In this document: positions 14,932 through 25,292 of the stretch, in pieces | Layout: every line of letters starts with the position of its first letter | How positions within the stretch are numbered: position 1 is the first letter of the stretch | Assembly (NCBI RefSeq): GCF_001611675.1 | Contig: NZ_CP014766.1 | Location: forward strand, 558,001-622,000 | Direction of reading: 5' to 3' | DNA: 64,000 nt | From: Pontibacter akesuensis | GTDB taxonomy: Bacteria > Bacteroidota > Bacteroidia > Cytophagales > Hymenobacteraceae | Made by a program: the position numbers and the translations under genes | The notes under the pieces: model-generated | Told to the model about the DNA's origin: nothing | What the model saw: the letters and a program-made list of their open reading frames with translations, nothing else | The model's database searches: none

Positions 14932-17900
14932 TTAACGCAGGATGTACAGCTTGCCATACCCGTTTTTGAAGGCTTTGTCTCCAAATGTTATCCGGTGCTT
15001 CATCTCCTCCTGGCCTTTGCTCATGATCACGCGGTAGAGGTAAACGCCGTTTGCCAGCTTGTCGCCATACATGTCAGTGCCATCCCAGGCATACTCAGTT
15101 TTATTGTTGCCGATGCGTAGCGGGCCGAGTTCTTCCTTCATGATCTCCTTCACTACCTTCCCCGTCACCGTCAGAATCTGGATCTTCATGTGCTCCGGAA
15201 TTGTGCTGCCGGTCAGGGTGAAGATAAAGTTCGTTTTGGTGGAGAACGGGTTCGGGAACGGGTAAAAGTTCGTCACGCTCGATTCACTGATCACCTCAAA
15301 GCCGATGCGGTAAGGCGTTACGCCAGATTCTTTCCCTACTGCATCCTTTGCCCGCACTTCCAGCCTATATTTACCATCCTCAAGCTTATTAGGCTTGTAC
15401 TCCAGCTTGAAGTCGCTTTTTTCGGTTGCTGGCACGTACTTCACCTCCTGCGGATTGTTCATCAGGTTTATTTCCGTGGCAACCTCAAATTCATTCACCA
15501 TCACCACCGACATCTGCGACGGGTCCTTCAGGAACACATAATCGTTCTCGTCTTTCACCACAACACTAATCAGCGGGCTTGGCGACACAATATCGCCATC
15601 CAGAATCTGGATACCGTCAAAGGCAACATTCATGATCGGGTGCAGTTTCGACTTCACATTAAAGCTCACCTCGTAGATGTTGTTGCCATACTCCTGCTCA
15701 GGCAGGATACGCGGGTTCACGTACAAGCTGACTTTGTAATTTCCTTCAAATTGCTTTGTATTGAGCATATGGCTGAACATAACTGTTTCCTCTGGGCCTG
15801 CAGGCTTAATTTTAAAAGTAGAGGTAGTAGGTTGCAGTCCATCGCCAGACAAAGTTACCTCTACCGTCAGCGAGTCAGAGAAAGCAGTAGAAGTCAGGTT
15901 CTGGAAGGCCATCGGTATCGTCAAACTTCCCCGACCGGCTATCGGACTTAGATCATCGGTACCGGCTTTCACCAGGTCTGGGCGAATTACACCCTCTGGC
16001 GCGGCCTCATACAGCACAAACCACTCCTTCAGTTGCGGCGCTGTCCGTGCAGTTGAATCCGATAGAAAAGCAGATAACTTTAGGTTTGGATAGGCTGTGG
16101 CATCAATGTTCGATATATCCAGCGACTTCGCCTGCACCCGCTCCTGCAGCACTGTTTCTGCGCCGGTAGCGTCCACACCGATTAGGCTCAGTTTATACTT
16201 GTCATCACCGCCCTTATACTTTTCAATATTGTGGTGCAGCGACCCCCATTTCAAAGCCGGACCGATAGTGGTAGAGGTAATGGTACCTGCCTGGCGTGTG
16301 GATTCCAGCGTTACGTTCAGTTCTATACTTTGTGCTTTAGCAGGTGTCCCCCCTTCTCTTTCGGCCTCTTCCTTCGAATACGTAATCTCCTGAGCTGTTC
16401 CAGGAGCCGCTCCCTTACGGCCTACAATGGCGAAGGGATCACCGGTTTTCAGATCATTAATCAGCACGGATCCGATGCTTCTGAAAACTTCTTTCGCCTC
16501 TTCGGTAAAAGTGCTAAAAGGAACATTCTGCATACCTAACACTGCCACATGATAACCTTCAGGCACTACATCCATAAATTGCTTGAGCTTTGCAAGATTG
16601 GCAGTAACTACCTCTCCCCTTGAATTCAACAATGGACCCGTATCGAAAAGAAAGTTAACGTCATTACAAGTTGTTTGTCCCGGCAGATTAGTCACAGGTT
16701 CCAGGGTGACGTTATTGAAAACGAACATGTAAAAACGTGGCTGACTATTCCACCTACCGCAGTAGAACCCTAATTGCTGTGCACCATCTATAAAGAAACC
16801 ATAGGGCGGATCTATAAAGCCTACACTTCCGCCTGCTGTTTTAAGATCTAGGAACTTTCGAACAGTACTGAACTTCCATTTACCGTTATCCTGGTCAAGC
16901 GAATCAACACCTACCAATTTCGCTTCTTTGAACTGCCCTTTATGGCTCTGCGACCAGCCAGAAGTTACTTCAGGTATATGCCTGAATGAGCTATTTACCC
17001 ACACCGTGTCCTCTTCAGCACTATAGCTATCAAAGCGTGCACGCCAATAATATACGATGCTGTCTCTCGAACTATTATTATTGATTAGGTCTACATCCCA
17101 GGAGGCGAAAGCAGCCGAAGCGCTCTTGCTGTTTTTAACCCAAGGGCTATCAAACGTGCTTGTTGTATCTAACTCAAAGTAAACGGCTCTATCCTCTTTC
17201 TCAACATTGGCCTGTACCGTTAAGGCTGCCCTTTGCTTGCCAACTATACTATACTTTAAGGGATATACAACTGACAGACCACTTGAAGAGAGGTAGTGTT
17301 GAAATATACTTGTGTTATTATCTTCGTTCAGCTCATCAATTACTTTATCGCTGTCTACGGTTACCTCAAAGATGTTGATACCTAAGGCAGAAACACCCTT
17401 GTTAGGCAAGGTTAATTCGACTTGCTTGCTTCTGTAAACAGAGCCTATTTTAAAGTTTTGTGTCGGGCTGACAGTATTATCGGGGAACGTCCTTTTGACT
17501 GAAACACTAATAGAGTCTGTTATTGCCTTACCAAGATTCTCAACATTAAAAGACAGCTTAAGCGAGTCTGACGATACAGTTGCAAGGTCTCCAGTGCTGT
17601 TCCTTAATTTGAGACTATTATTAGTAACAAGGTAATCAGGCTTGCTTGGGTTGTACAGGTGTACGGCTGGATCACCTTGTAATGCAATTTCCAAAACCAA
17701 GGCTACTTCTGTGTTATTTAAATAGCCTTGTGCCATTCTATTTATTACCTCGCGCTGCACCATGCCAAGGGTTTGTCCATAGTATTTTTCACTGCTCAAG
17801 CCGATAGAGTAAAAATTAGAAGCATATATGTGCAGCTTATCCGGATAACCAGCACCAACATGCGCAATCATGGCAATAGCACCCTTTTTAGGTGTATTTA

Positions 17901-19944
17901 GCCAGTCTTCTCCGAATGAGGTATAATTATTTATATAGGCATTCCCGACGTTACACCCATTCATTAATATTACAGGATACTTACCTTCATTACTGTAATT
18001 GCTAAGTGCACTGGACACGTAGCCGATGTTGAGGTCTGTATAGGTAGGTGAACTGTGCCCAAAAAAAGTCAGAAGTGACAACCCGGAGTTTACTTCTTTC
18101 GAAACATCCAACTCTTCTATAACCTCGCTAAGGTTTTGCCGGGTTTTCTCGGTTACGTTAGCACCCAAAAAAGGACCTTCAGCTATTCGGGTATAAGTGT
18201 CTATGTAATTTGAAATATCTCTTATTTCTCTTGCTGTTTTTCCTCCACCTAGATGTAACACATTTTTACGCCAAGGAATACCTGCAGGAGTTGCCTCATA
18301 GACTTTAAGTTTATCTAAATAATTGATAATTTCTAAAGCACTCTTGGAAGATACCCGTCCTGTTGCCATTTTGGGAGTATAGTCATTACTTCTGAAATCT
18401 ACAGAGAACAGAATATCAGAAGCAGGAAACCCTCCTGTAGGAACGATATCCTGAGCTCTGGAAGCAACATTTCTGTAATTTACCTTATCTGCCTCCACTC
18501 CTTTGCCGAGCAACAGCAAGTGCTTTTCACGTGCAGATGTGCTCATATAAGAGCAAAACTTTTTGATGCTATTGGAGGAGAACTCGCCGTAGTGAAATTG
18601 ATTGACAAGATCATCCACGAAAACCAGAAGGGTATCGTATCCTCCTCCGGCTGCTGAACCTCTGTAAGCCGCATATGCTGCAGGGGCTGCAAGATTGCTT
18701 GTCCCAACCTTCTGCATCAACACCTTATTTGAAACAATCAGGTAGTTATGTTCTTCCGGTTTAATGTTTCTAAACTTGATTCCCTTGGTACTACCAGCAG
18801 GTATGAGTGCTGCGGCGGTGTTAGCCAAAAGCACTTTGCGGCTTATACTTGTTCCATCGATCACAAACCCTTTTCTGCCATCTGCCGCATGGCCTTCAAT
18901 TCTTCTTACCTCCCCCTTCTCAGTTACATCATAGGCCACTACAGTGGATGGAGCTCCCGCTAACTCATAGTAATATGCTGCCTTTGTTAAGGAGTCAGTA
19001 TAAATAGTCATACTACCACCTATAAAAACACTCTTCTGTGGATACAGAAGTTGCGCATAAGCAAGGCCAACTGCCCCTGTAGAACCGCTCACGGCTTTTG
19101 GGACAAGCTGCAGCGTTAGCGTATTGTTGGTTCTGTTGACGTCTGTTATGGCTATTGGCTGAGTGGCTTTGGCAAAACTATAGCTCCCATATGAAAGGTT
19201 GTTTATGTTTCTGGAAAAGGTGCCATTAATTAAATTGATATCAACATTATGCGCTTTACTGTCTGGACCAACTATAGCATAAGTTAGAATGGGTACAGGC
19301 CCTGTTGTCTCTACATTTGATACACCTGATACTATAAAGTTTTGAGAGTTAGTAGATGGAGATGAGGAATAGCCCTCGCCAGCATCCATCCATGGCATCC
19401 AGTTTTGTTCGTATTGCCTGCCTTGGCTGTATCTGTTTGCCTGCACCAGCAAAGCCTTCTGCAAATGATAAGGCTCGGGGGTGCGTCCAGCCACGGCAGG
19501 GTTCACTTCGCGCATGCGCTTGTTGTTGCCTGTTGTGTTAATAGTCAGAAAATAGGCGGCGGTGTCGGTGTACATGCTGTGGAGCTGGTGCACCTGGTGC
19601 GCCGGATTTTTATACAGCTCCTGGTCCAGCACACCGTCGTTACGCTCCCCGAAAAACTCTACAAAATCCTGCGGGTCCAGGCGTCCGTCAGACTCACCGG
19701 CCACGTAAATGGCTACCTCCTTGCCGCGGCGAAACAACTGCAGGTGCTGCGGATTCGCTCCCGCTATGCCCAGGCTGCTCAGGTACGCATGGTCGAGCTT
19801 GTAAAGGCCCGTTTCCGTTACCTTCAGTTTATAGTAGGTCTTAGAGTAGTCAATCCACTCGTTGCCGTACAATTCCTGGGCCTGCGCCGCGCCTGCGGTA
19901 AGGCAGGAAATGCAAACTAGAAGCAGGAATAAAAATCTTTTCAT
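14932..19944 (-). CDS. porU2: PorU2-like gingipain-family (C25) protein of type IX secretion
   Basis: Very large secreted protein (about 1,670 residues). ATG 19944 is chosen because it begins a clear signal peptide (MKRFLFLLLVCISCLTAGAA); an in-frame ATG at 19986 would add 14 residues. The C25 peptidase domain shows its catalytic histidine in FFGHSSP (about residue 628) and cysteine in LMNGCNVGNA (about 663). Long beta-sandwich regions follow, and a C-terminal type IX sorting domain begins near FYPFPNPFSTKTNF. PorU is the T9SS sortase that cleaves such domains; this longer relative, paired with a PorV-like partner, matches what is annotated as PorU2 in Cytophagales. Its precise role is unproven. 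porV2 ends 43 nt upstream. Confidence 0.85.
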   Translation of the reverse strand: MKRFLFLLLVCISCLTAGAAQAQELYGNEWIDYSKTYYKLKVTETGLYKLDHAYLSSLGIAGANPQHLQLFRRGKEVAIYVAGESDGRLDPQDFVEFFGERNDGVLDQELYKNPAHQVHQLHSMYTDTAAYFLTINTTGNNKRMREVNPAVAGRTPEPYHLQKALLVQANRYSQGRQYEQNWMPWMDAGEGYSSSPSTNSQNFIVSGVSNVETTGPVPILTYAIVGPDSKAHNVDINLINGTFSRNINNLSYGSYSFAKATQPIAITDVNRTNNTLTLQLVPKAVSGSTGAVGLAYAQLLYPQKSVFIGGSMTIYTDSLTKAAYYYELAGAPSTVVAYDVTEKGEVRRIEGHAADGRKGFVIDGTSISRKVLLANTAAALIPAGSTKGIKFRNIKPEEHNYLIVSNKVLMQKVGTSNLAAPAAYAAYRGSAAGGGYDTLLVFVDDLVNQFHYGEFSSNSIKKFCSYMSTSAREKHLLLLGKGVEADKVNYRNVASRAQDIVPTGGFPASDILFSVDFRSNDYTPKMATGRVSSKSALEIINYLDKLKVYEATPAGIPWRKNVLHLGGGKTAREIRDISNYIDTYTRIAEGPFLGANVTEKTRQNLSEVIEELDVSKEVNSGLSLLTFFGHSSPTYTDLNIGYVSSALSNYSNEGKYPVILMNGCNVGNAYINNYTSFGEDWLNTPKKGAIAMIAHVGAGYPDKLHIYASNFYSIGLSSEKYYGQTLGMVQREVINRMAQGYLNNTEVALVLEIALQGDPAVHLYNPSKPDYLVTNNSLKLRNSTGDLATVSSDSLKLSFNVENLGKAITDSISVSVKRTFPDNTVSPTQNFKIGSVYRSKQVELTLPNKGVSALGINIFEVTVDSDKVIDELNEDNNTSIFQHYLSSSGLSVVYPLKYSIVGKQRAALTVQANVEKEDRAVYFELDTTSTFDSPWVKNSKSASAAFASWDVDLINNNSSRDSIVYYWRARFDSYSAEEDTVWVNSSFRHIPEVTSGWSQSHKGQFKEAKLVGVDSLDQDNGKWKFSTVRKFLDLKTAGGSVGFIDPPYGFFIDGAQQLGFYCGRWNSQPRFYMFVFNNVTLEPVTNLPGQTTCNDVNFLFDTGPLLNSRGEVVTANLAKLKQFMDVVPEGYHVAVLGMQNVPFSTFTEEAKEVFRSIGSVLINDLKTGDPFAIVGRKGAAPGTAQEITYSKEEAEREGGTPAKAQSIELNVTLESTRQAGTITSTTIGPALKWGSLHHNIEKYKGGDDKYKLSLIGVDATGAETVLQERVQAKSLDISNIDATAYPNLKLSAFLSDSTARTAPQLKEWFVLYEAAPEGVIRPDLVKAGTDDLSPIAGRGSLTIPMAFQNLTSTAFSDSLTVEVTLSGDGLQPTTSTFKIKPAGPEETVMFSHMLNTKQFEGNYKVSLYVNPRILPEQEYGNNIYEVSFNVKSKLHPIMNVAFDGIQILDGDIVSPSPLISVVVKDENDYVFLKDPSQMSVVMVNEFEVATEINLMNNPQEVKYVPATEKSDFKLEYKPNKLEDGKYRLEVRAKDAVGKESGVTPYRIGFEVISESSVTNFYPFPNPFSTKTNFIFTLTGSTIPEHMKIQILTVTGKVVKEIMKEELGPLRIGNNKTEYAWDGTDMYGDKLANGVYLYRVIMSKGQEEMKHRITFGDKAFKNGYGKLYILR

Positions 19945-19987
19945 ACGTGTTGCTGTTTTCTGTGCAATGTTGTTGAGCGCGTTCATC

Positions 19988-21085
19988 TTAATCGAAGGCG
20001 TAACCGAAGGAGATGATGACGGACGAGGTGTTAGAGCCTCCTATCGCATTACTCTCGCTGTTACTGATCCGGGACATGGCCAAATCAAGGCTCAGCCCTT
20101 TATTTAAAATACCCACTCCAAAGTTCGGCTGTATGCGCTTGGTGGTCCCACCGTCAAAATTGGTTGTTTCCTGATAGTTGTTCAGGCCTCCTCTTATAAA
20201 AACAGAATTCGCGTAAGCCAGTTCCAAACCGAAATGCGGGTCCACTGAAACAACATCGGAACTTAGCAGCACATTGCGCCTGCCATCGAAGGTAAAGTCG
20301 AAATCAGTGGCAACCAGGGCGGATAGCTTATCGGTTAGCTGCCATGACTTCCCTACCCCAAGTATAATTCGTGGTAGGGTAAGCTCAGCTGTGTTTTCGG
20401 GAAGATCGTTGCCGGTTTGCAGGTAAGCCTCCTCCAGTTCCTCTACATTATGGGTCCAGGCAGTGAAAGTGGTCGAGATGTCTTTGGCCATTACCCCAAA
20501 TTGCCAGGTGCCGCGCTGAAGCTGCGCCCCCACATCAATGCCAAAACCATAGGCATCTGCAAAATCACCTACGTTGCGATAAATCACCTTGGCGGTTGCT
20601 CCCAGTTGTAGTCCTTTGATCAGGTTGCTGCGGCGCGCGTAGGAAACCAGCATGGCGTAGTCAGCCACCGAGAAAAATTTAATGCTATCGTATTGTATGT
20701 AGCCATACTCGTTCTGCAGGCGGCGGGTATCGGCAATATCATCTACACCTACACGAATAATGGAGACGGCGAGCGCGCTGCTGGAGTCTATAGGCATGGC
20801 GAAGCTTCCGAAATCGTTTTTGGCGATGCCCGCGAAAAGCTCGGAGTGCATCAGGCTAACATTATACTTGTGCGGCAGGCGCAGCAAACCGGCCGGGTTC
20901 CAGTAACCGGCAGTGGCATCGCTTGCCAGGCTTGCCTGCACATTTCCCATACCCAGTGCACGGCCTCCCACCCCTATGTTCAGGAACTCGTTGCTATACT
21001 TCGGAGTGGCCACCTGGGCAGATGCTGCCGACCAAGTAAACAGGAAAAGTAATGCCAGCAGGCTACGAAGGGTAAATTTGCTCAT
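19988..21085 (-). CDS. porV2: PorV/PorQ-family outer-membrane protein (PorV2)
   Basis: Outer-membrane beta-barrel of the PorV/PorQ family, which in type IX secretion carries cargo from the translocon to the sortase. From ATG 21085 it has 365 residues with signal peptide MSKFTLRSLLALLFLFTWSA; an in-frame ATG at 21187 adds a 34-residue cysteine- and tryptophan-containing stretch that looks untranslated. The family N-terminus is clear: FLNIGVGGRALGMGNVQAS and DATAGYWNPAGL. It ends with an aromatic-rich strand (SFGYAFD) typical of barrel proteins. Likely cotranscribed with porU2 as a cargo-shuttle/sortase pair. Confidence 0.87.
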   Translation of the reverse strand: MSKFTLRSLLALLFLFTWSAASAQVATPKYSNEFLNIGVGGRALGMGNVQASLASDATAGYWNPAGLLRLPHKYNVSLMHSELFAGIAKNDFGSFAMPIDSSSALAVSIIRVGVDDIADTRRLQNEYGYIQYDSIKFFSVADYAMLVSYARRSNLIKGLQLGATAKVIYRNVGDFADAYGFGIDVGAQLQRGTWQFGVMAKDISTTFTAWTHNVEELEEAYLQTGNDLPENTAELTLPRIILGVGKSWQLTDKLSALVATDFDFTFDGRRNVLLSSDVVSVDPHFGLELAYANSVFIRGGLNNYQETTNFDGGTTKRIQPNFGVGILNKGLSLDLAMSRISNSESNAIGGSNTSSVIISFGYAFD

Positions 21086-21369
21086 ATGTGGCCGTAGTAT
21101 TAATTTATAGCACAAAAAAATAAATTCTCCAGTATCCCCACAGCGCCAGCTACACCCCTGCCAGTGAGCAATTTGCCCTCCTAACACAGAAAAAGCCTTT
21201 TTAGTTGATTTTAGGATTCTATTATTTTTTCATCAAAAATACTCATTTCTACTATTAATGCTCCATGCCCATAACTATTAAATGCATTAGTCGTAAATAT
21301 TTCTAAACAGTACCTTGCTTTACATAGTACCTTATCATATCTTTACCTCAACATTATAAAGGAATCATC

Positions 21370-21708
21370 ATGAAAGTAGAAAACACACAAGTGCAGATGA
21401 GGAAGGGAATTCTCGAATTCTGCATACTGGAGATTATCTCTCGTGGTGAAGTCTATGCGTCCGATATGTTGGAGGAGCTTACAGCGGCCAAAATGATCGT
21501 TGTGGAGGGTACGCTCTACCCCCTGCTCACCCGCCTAAAGAATGCTGCGCTTCTGGAGTACAACTGGGTAGAATCTACCTCGGGGCCTCCACGCAAGTAC
21601 TACAGACTCACCGAGACCGGCCGCGAATTTCTCGAACAGCTCCGGGCAACCTGGCGCGAATTAGTTGACTCCACCGAACACATTATCCGAAATCAGAAAG
21701 CTCAGTAA
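21370..21708 (+). CDS. PadR-family transcriptional regulator
   Basis: Winged-helix repressor of 112 residues: MRKGILEFCILEIISRGEVYASDMLEEL, VVEGTLYPLLTRLKNAALLEYNW and SGPPRKYYRLTETG are the PadR signatures. It ends 2 nt before the PspC-domain gene, an arrangement frequent in Bacteroidota, and so probably controls its own operon in response to envelope or ligand signals. The spacer upstream (21086-21369, 284 nt) is AT-rich and otherwise empty as far as I can see. Confidence 0.92.
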   Translation: MKVENTQVQMRKGILEFCILEIISRGEVYASDMLEELTAAKMIVVEGTLYPLLTRLKNAALLEYNWVESTSGPPRKYYRLTETGREFLEQLRATWRELVDSTEHIIRNQKAQ

Positions 21709-21710
21709 TT

Positions 21711-24242
21711 ATGAAAAAGAATATAAGTATAAACCTACAAGGCATCATCTTCCAGATAGAGGAGGATGGATATGAGCAGCTTAGCCGCTACCTCGCCTCT
21801 ATTAGAACATACTTTTCTAATTATGAGGGCCATGAGGAGATTGTGTCAGACATCGAGGCGCGCGTAGCCGAGATATTCGCTGCACGTATTTCGCCTGCCA
21901 AGCAAGTAATAACGCAGGAGGATGTTGCCTACCTGATGACCCGCATGGGCAACGTGACGGACTTTGAAGTGGAGGAACCGCTGGAGGCAGAACCTATTGG
22001 GGCTACTGCTGGAGCAGGTTACGAGGGTACTTATACCCACACAGCCGCCGCCCCTAAAAGTCTGTACCGCGACGTGAACCGCAAAGTAATTGCCGGCGTG
22101 TCGGCTGGCTTAGCCAACTATTTAAGCATAGATCCGCTCTGGATCAGGCTTTTCTTCGTGCTGCTGGTGCTGCTGGGCATTGTTTCAGCGGGCGTATCGG
22201 CGGCCACGGGCATCATCATCTACATTGTGCTCTGGATTGCCATGCCGGAGAACGCACAGTTGCCGGAGACGCAGGTGCGCAAGCTTTTCCGCGACCCGGA
22301 AGACAAGAAGCTGGCTGGCGTTTCGAGCGGCATCGCCAAGTACTTTGGGGTGGATGTGGCTGTGATACGCGTATTGTTCCTGATCTCCATCTTCCTGGGC
22401 GGCTTTGGCATCATCGCCTACATTGTGCTCTGGATTGCCATGCCGGAAGCCGTTACCCTTACGGAGCGCATGCAAATGCAGGGCGATCCGGTAACGCTGG
22501 CGGGCATTGAGCGCACGCTAAAGGATAACCTGAATATGAAGGACAGCAACGGCGAGGAAAGCACGCTGGCTAAAATAATCCTGTTGCCTATCCGGCTGAT
22601 TTCCCAGATCATTAACTGGGCCGGAAAAGCACTAGGTCCCATACTTGCCTTCCTGCTGACGTTGATCCGGGTGGCAGCAGGCGTGATACTGCTGGTTGTT
22701 TCCACAGGACTCACCATAGGCCTCATTTCTGCGCTCTTCTTTTCACTCGGCATGATCGAGGAGTCACAGAGTTTTGGATTTACTTCAGGTGACTTTCCTG
22801 CGGCTGTGTTTATTGAAGGTTTTCCCAGATACGGATTGGTGGCAGGCTTTTTTGTAGGGCTGATTCCGCTCCTACTCCTGATCGTACTGGGAATAAGCCT
22901 GCTGCTGAAGCGCACTTTCCTAAAAGCAATTGTGGGCTGGTCGCTGTTCGGCGTGTGGCTGGTGGCCCTGTTCATCATGATCGCCTCCATTGCCGCTTAC
23001 AGCAACAACTTCCGCCGCACGGGCGAGGTGGTAACAACCAAAACAGTGCCTGTAGCAGACATTGGAACGCTTACGCTGGATGCCTATGATGTAAACGACG
23101 ACTGGGAGGACGTGTACATTGAAGTACAGGAAAGCAATGGACCGGATGTGCAGGTGCTACAGCGCGCTGAGGCCAAGGGCAGAACAGAGGAAGATGCCAA
23201 GCAAAACGCCCGCATGATCTCTTACCGCGTGCTGCTGCAGGACTCAACACTGCGTTTCGACAACAGCATGGAGTTTAAGGAAGGTGCCGTGTTCCGCGAC
23301 CAGGAACTTAGCCTGGTGCTGAAACTACCGAAAGACAAGCCGCTGCGCCTCACCCGCGATTTCATTTACCTACTGCCTGGCGCTGCCCTGGAAGGCGACT
23401 ATAACTATGATACCATAGAGCGCAATACCTGGCAGGTAAACGGTAATCGCCTGACATGCCTGACCTGTGCCACAGACAGCCTAAGTACCGAAGGTGAAAA
23501 CAAGTATGAGGAACGTGATGACTTCAACATTGAAATGGATGTGGATGACGAAAATGCTTCGCTCGATATAAGTGGCAGCGCGCTGCTGAAAGATAATGAG
23601 TACAGCTCCAATCGCCGCACCATGGACTTCCGCAACTTCAGCAAAATCAGCATCAGCGGCCCTTACCACCTGCAACTGAAGCAGGGCAACTACAGCGTGG
23701 TGGTACGTGCTGGTAATGATGAGTTTAAGCGGATGAATTTTGAGTTGAACGGAGACAAGTTGGAGATTAGCACGCAGGAGAAGTATTTTCGCCTGTTCGA
23801 TGACCGGGAGCCGGTGTTGATTCAGATCACGGCCCCGAACATCAGCAACATCGACCTGAGTGGCGCCATCAAAGCAGACATCGTGAGCCTGGAGGGCGAG
23901 AGCCTGCGCATGAACTTCTCCGGAGCCATTCAAACAGTAGCGAACCTGAACGTGCGCAACCTGCAGGTTGATGCCTCCGGTGCCACCATAAGCAAGTTCA
24001 CGGGCAAGGCGAACAGGTTTGAGCTGGATGCCACCGGCGCCAGCGGGGTGGACGCCGGCAACCTAGAGGCTGCCTACGTGGATGTGGATGTGACAGGAGC
24101 CGGCGTGGCAGAAGTATACGCCACCTCCACCCTGCGCGCCGATGCCACCGGCACCAGCCGTATTGTGTACCGCGGCAACCCCACCGACACCATTATTGAC
24201 AGTTCCGGCCCAAGCAGCGTAACCCGTAAAAGGGCCAGGTAA
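21711..24242 (+). CDS. Tandem PspC-domain membrane protein with C-terminal DUF2807 head
   Basis: Envelope protein of 843 residues. In order: an N-terminal soluble segment (ISINLQGIIFQIEEDGYEQL), two PspC domains (about 115-182 and 194-248; RDVNRKVIAGVSAGLANYL and RDPEDKKLAGVSSGIAKYF), three or four further membrane helices (about 300-430), and a periplasmic part ending in a DUF2807-type beta-helical adhesin head (FSKISISGPYHLQL onward). PspC proteins are inner-membrane sensors of envelope stress. The PspC units share a 30-nt identical stretch (22220-22249 and 22418-22447), suggesting recent duplication or conversion. Cotranscribed with padR. Function beyond envelope association is unknown. 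Confidence 0.85.
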   Translation: MKKNISINLQGIIFQIEEDGYEQLSRYLASIRTYFSNYEGHEEIVSDIEARVAEIFAARISPAKQVITQEDVAYLMTRMGNVTDFEVEEPLEAEPIGATAGAGYEGTYTHTAAAPKSLYRDVNRKVIAGVSAGLANYLSIDPLWIRLFFVLLVLLGIVSAGVSAATGIIIYIVLWIAMPENAQLPETQVRKLFRDPEDKKLAGVSSGIAKYFGVDVAVIRVLFLISIFLGGFGIIAYIVLWIAMPEAVTLTERMQMQGDPVTLAGIERTLKDNLNMKDSNGEESTLAKIILLPIRLISQIINWAGKALGPILAFLLTLIRVAAGVILLVVSTGLTIGLISALFFSLGMIEESQSFGFTSGDFPAAVFIEGFPRYGLVAGFFVGLIPLLLLIVLGISLLLKRTFLKAIVGWSLFGVWLVALFIMIASIAAYSNNFRRTGEVVTTKTVPVADIGTLTLDAYDVNDDWEDVYIEVQESNGPDVQVLQRAEAKGRTEEDAKQNARMISYRVLLQDSTLRFDNSMEFKEGAVFRDQELSLVLKLPKDKPLRLTRDFIYLLPGAALEGDYNYDTIERNTWQVNGNRLTCLTCATDSLSTEGENKYEERDDFNIEMDVDDENASLDISGSALLKDNEYSSNRRTMDFRNFSKISISGPYHLQLKQGNYSVVVRAGNDEFKRMNFELNGDKLEISTQEKYFRLFDDREPVLIQITAPNISNIDLSGAIKADIVSLEGESLRMNFSGAIQTVANLNVRNLQVDASGATISKFTGKANRFELDATGASGVDAGNLEAAYVDVDVTGAGVAEVYATSTLRADATGTSRIVYRGNPTDTIIDSSGPSSVTRKRAR

Positions 24243-24248
24243 CACAGT

Positions 24249-24278
24249 GGCTGGCCGTGCTGTTAAGTCCGGCCAGCC
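24249..24278 (+). terminator. Possible terminator hairpin after the pspC gene
   Basis: GGCTGGCCG (24249-24257) pairs with CGGCCAGCC (24270-24278). The U-tract is poor (CTATAT), so termination may be weak or factor-dependent. Confidence 0.5.
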
Positions 24279-24344
24279 CTATATCCCAACCGCCATCAGT
24301 ACAAAATAAAACTACCCCTTTTGCCACAAGACCGCTTCCTCACT

Positions 24345-25247
24345 ATGAAAAAAACATGGTTCTTTCTTCTTCCCATTCTCTTCGTATTCGCTTGCAACAG
24401 TATAAATAAAAGTGACAGCAGCACTCCACCCTTACCGCCGGAGCCTACCACTAAAACACAAATTCTGCTGCTGGGTTCGCTACACTTTAATCAGTTTCAG
24501 GATGAGAGCAGCCCTGCCAGCAATTTTCTGGGGCAAAAGCGGCAGCAGGAAATAGACGAGGTGAACCAACTGCTGGAAAAATACCAGCCAGACATGGTTA
24601 TGATTGAACGCGCCCCTGCTGAGCAGGCGAAGTATGACAGCCTGTTCCAATTGTTTAAAGCAGGCAAGTTGGATTTGAACGAATTGGAAGGTGGCACAGG
24701 CGAAGTGTACCAGTTTGCCTTTAAGCTGGCCAGGAACCTGCGGCACGGAACGGTCTATTGCGTAGATTATGACCAGAGCACCTCGCAGGGCCTGTTGAGC
24801 ACCGGCGACAATATCGAATTATTTGAGGCCGGGCTCCAGAACTTCAGGAATGTATCCAGAGGCGTTACGGCAGATTTTATGGATGGCAACTTGACTTTCC
24901 GGAAATTTTTCATCTTCCTAAACAAGCCAGAAATCATTCAACTGTCGCATCAGCAGTTCTACAACTTGCCCGCTTACGTGCAAAATGGCTCTTTCAGAAG
25001 CTACGAAGGTCTGGATAGAAATGCCATTGACACAACACAGATTGGGGCAGAGTTTATCTCCTTGTTCTACGAGCGCAACCTAAAGATTTACTCCAACATC
25101 CTGAACACCCAACTAAAGCACAAAGGCAAACGGATATTGCTCATTATGGGGCAGACGCACATTGGTGTGCTGCAGGATATTATCGAAAACAACCCTGCCT
25201 ATGAGATAGTACCTGCTAACAATTACCTTAGCAGCAGTATATACTAA
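24345..25247 (+). CDS. DUF5694-like lipoprotein
   Basis: Predicted lipoprotein of 300 residues from ATG 24345 (MKKTWFFLLPILFVFACNS; lipobox cysteine at about 17); an in-frame ATG at 24321 would spoil the signal peptide. The body has LLLGSLHFNQ near the start, a central MVMIERAP, and GQTHIGVLQDIIENNPAYEIVPANNYL at the end, features of DUF5694 proteins, which I place, with less certainty, in the TIKI/TraB/EreA-like group of putative hydrolases (GxxH...E...H pattern). No neighbour suggests a pathway. Enzymatic activity is inference only. Confidence 0.7.
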   Translation: MKKTWFFLLPILFVFACNSINKSDSSTPPLPPEPTTKTQILLLGSLHFNQFQDESSPASNFLGQKRQQEIDEVNQLLEKYQPDMVMIERAPAEQAKYDSLFQLFKAGKLDLNELEGGTGEVYQFAFKLARNLRHGTVYCVDYDQSTSQGLLSTGDNIELFEAGLQNFRNVSRGVTADFMDGNLTFRKFFIFLNKPEIIQLSHQQFYNLPAYVQNGSFRSYEGLDRNAIDTTQIGAEFISLFYERNLKIYSNILNTQLKHKGKRILLIMGQTHIGVLQDIIENNPAYEIVPANNYLSSSIY

Positions 25248-25292
25248 AAACCTATACTTGTCCGTTCTTTAGGCAAGTATTAGAGCAATTGT

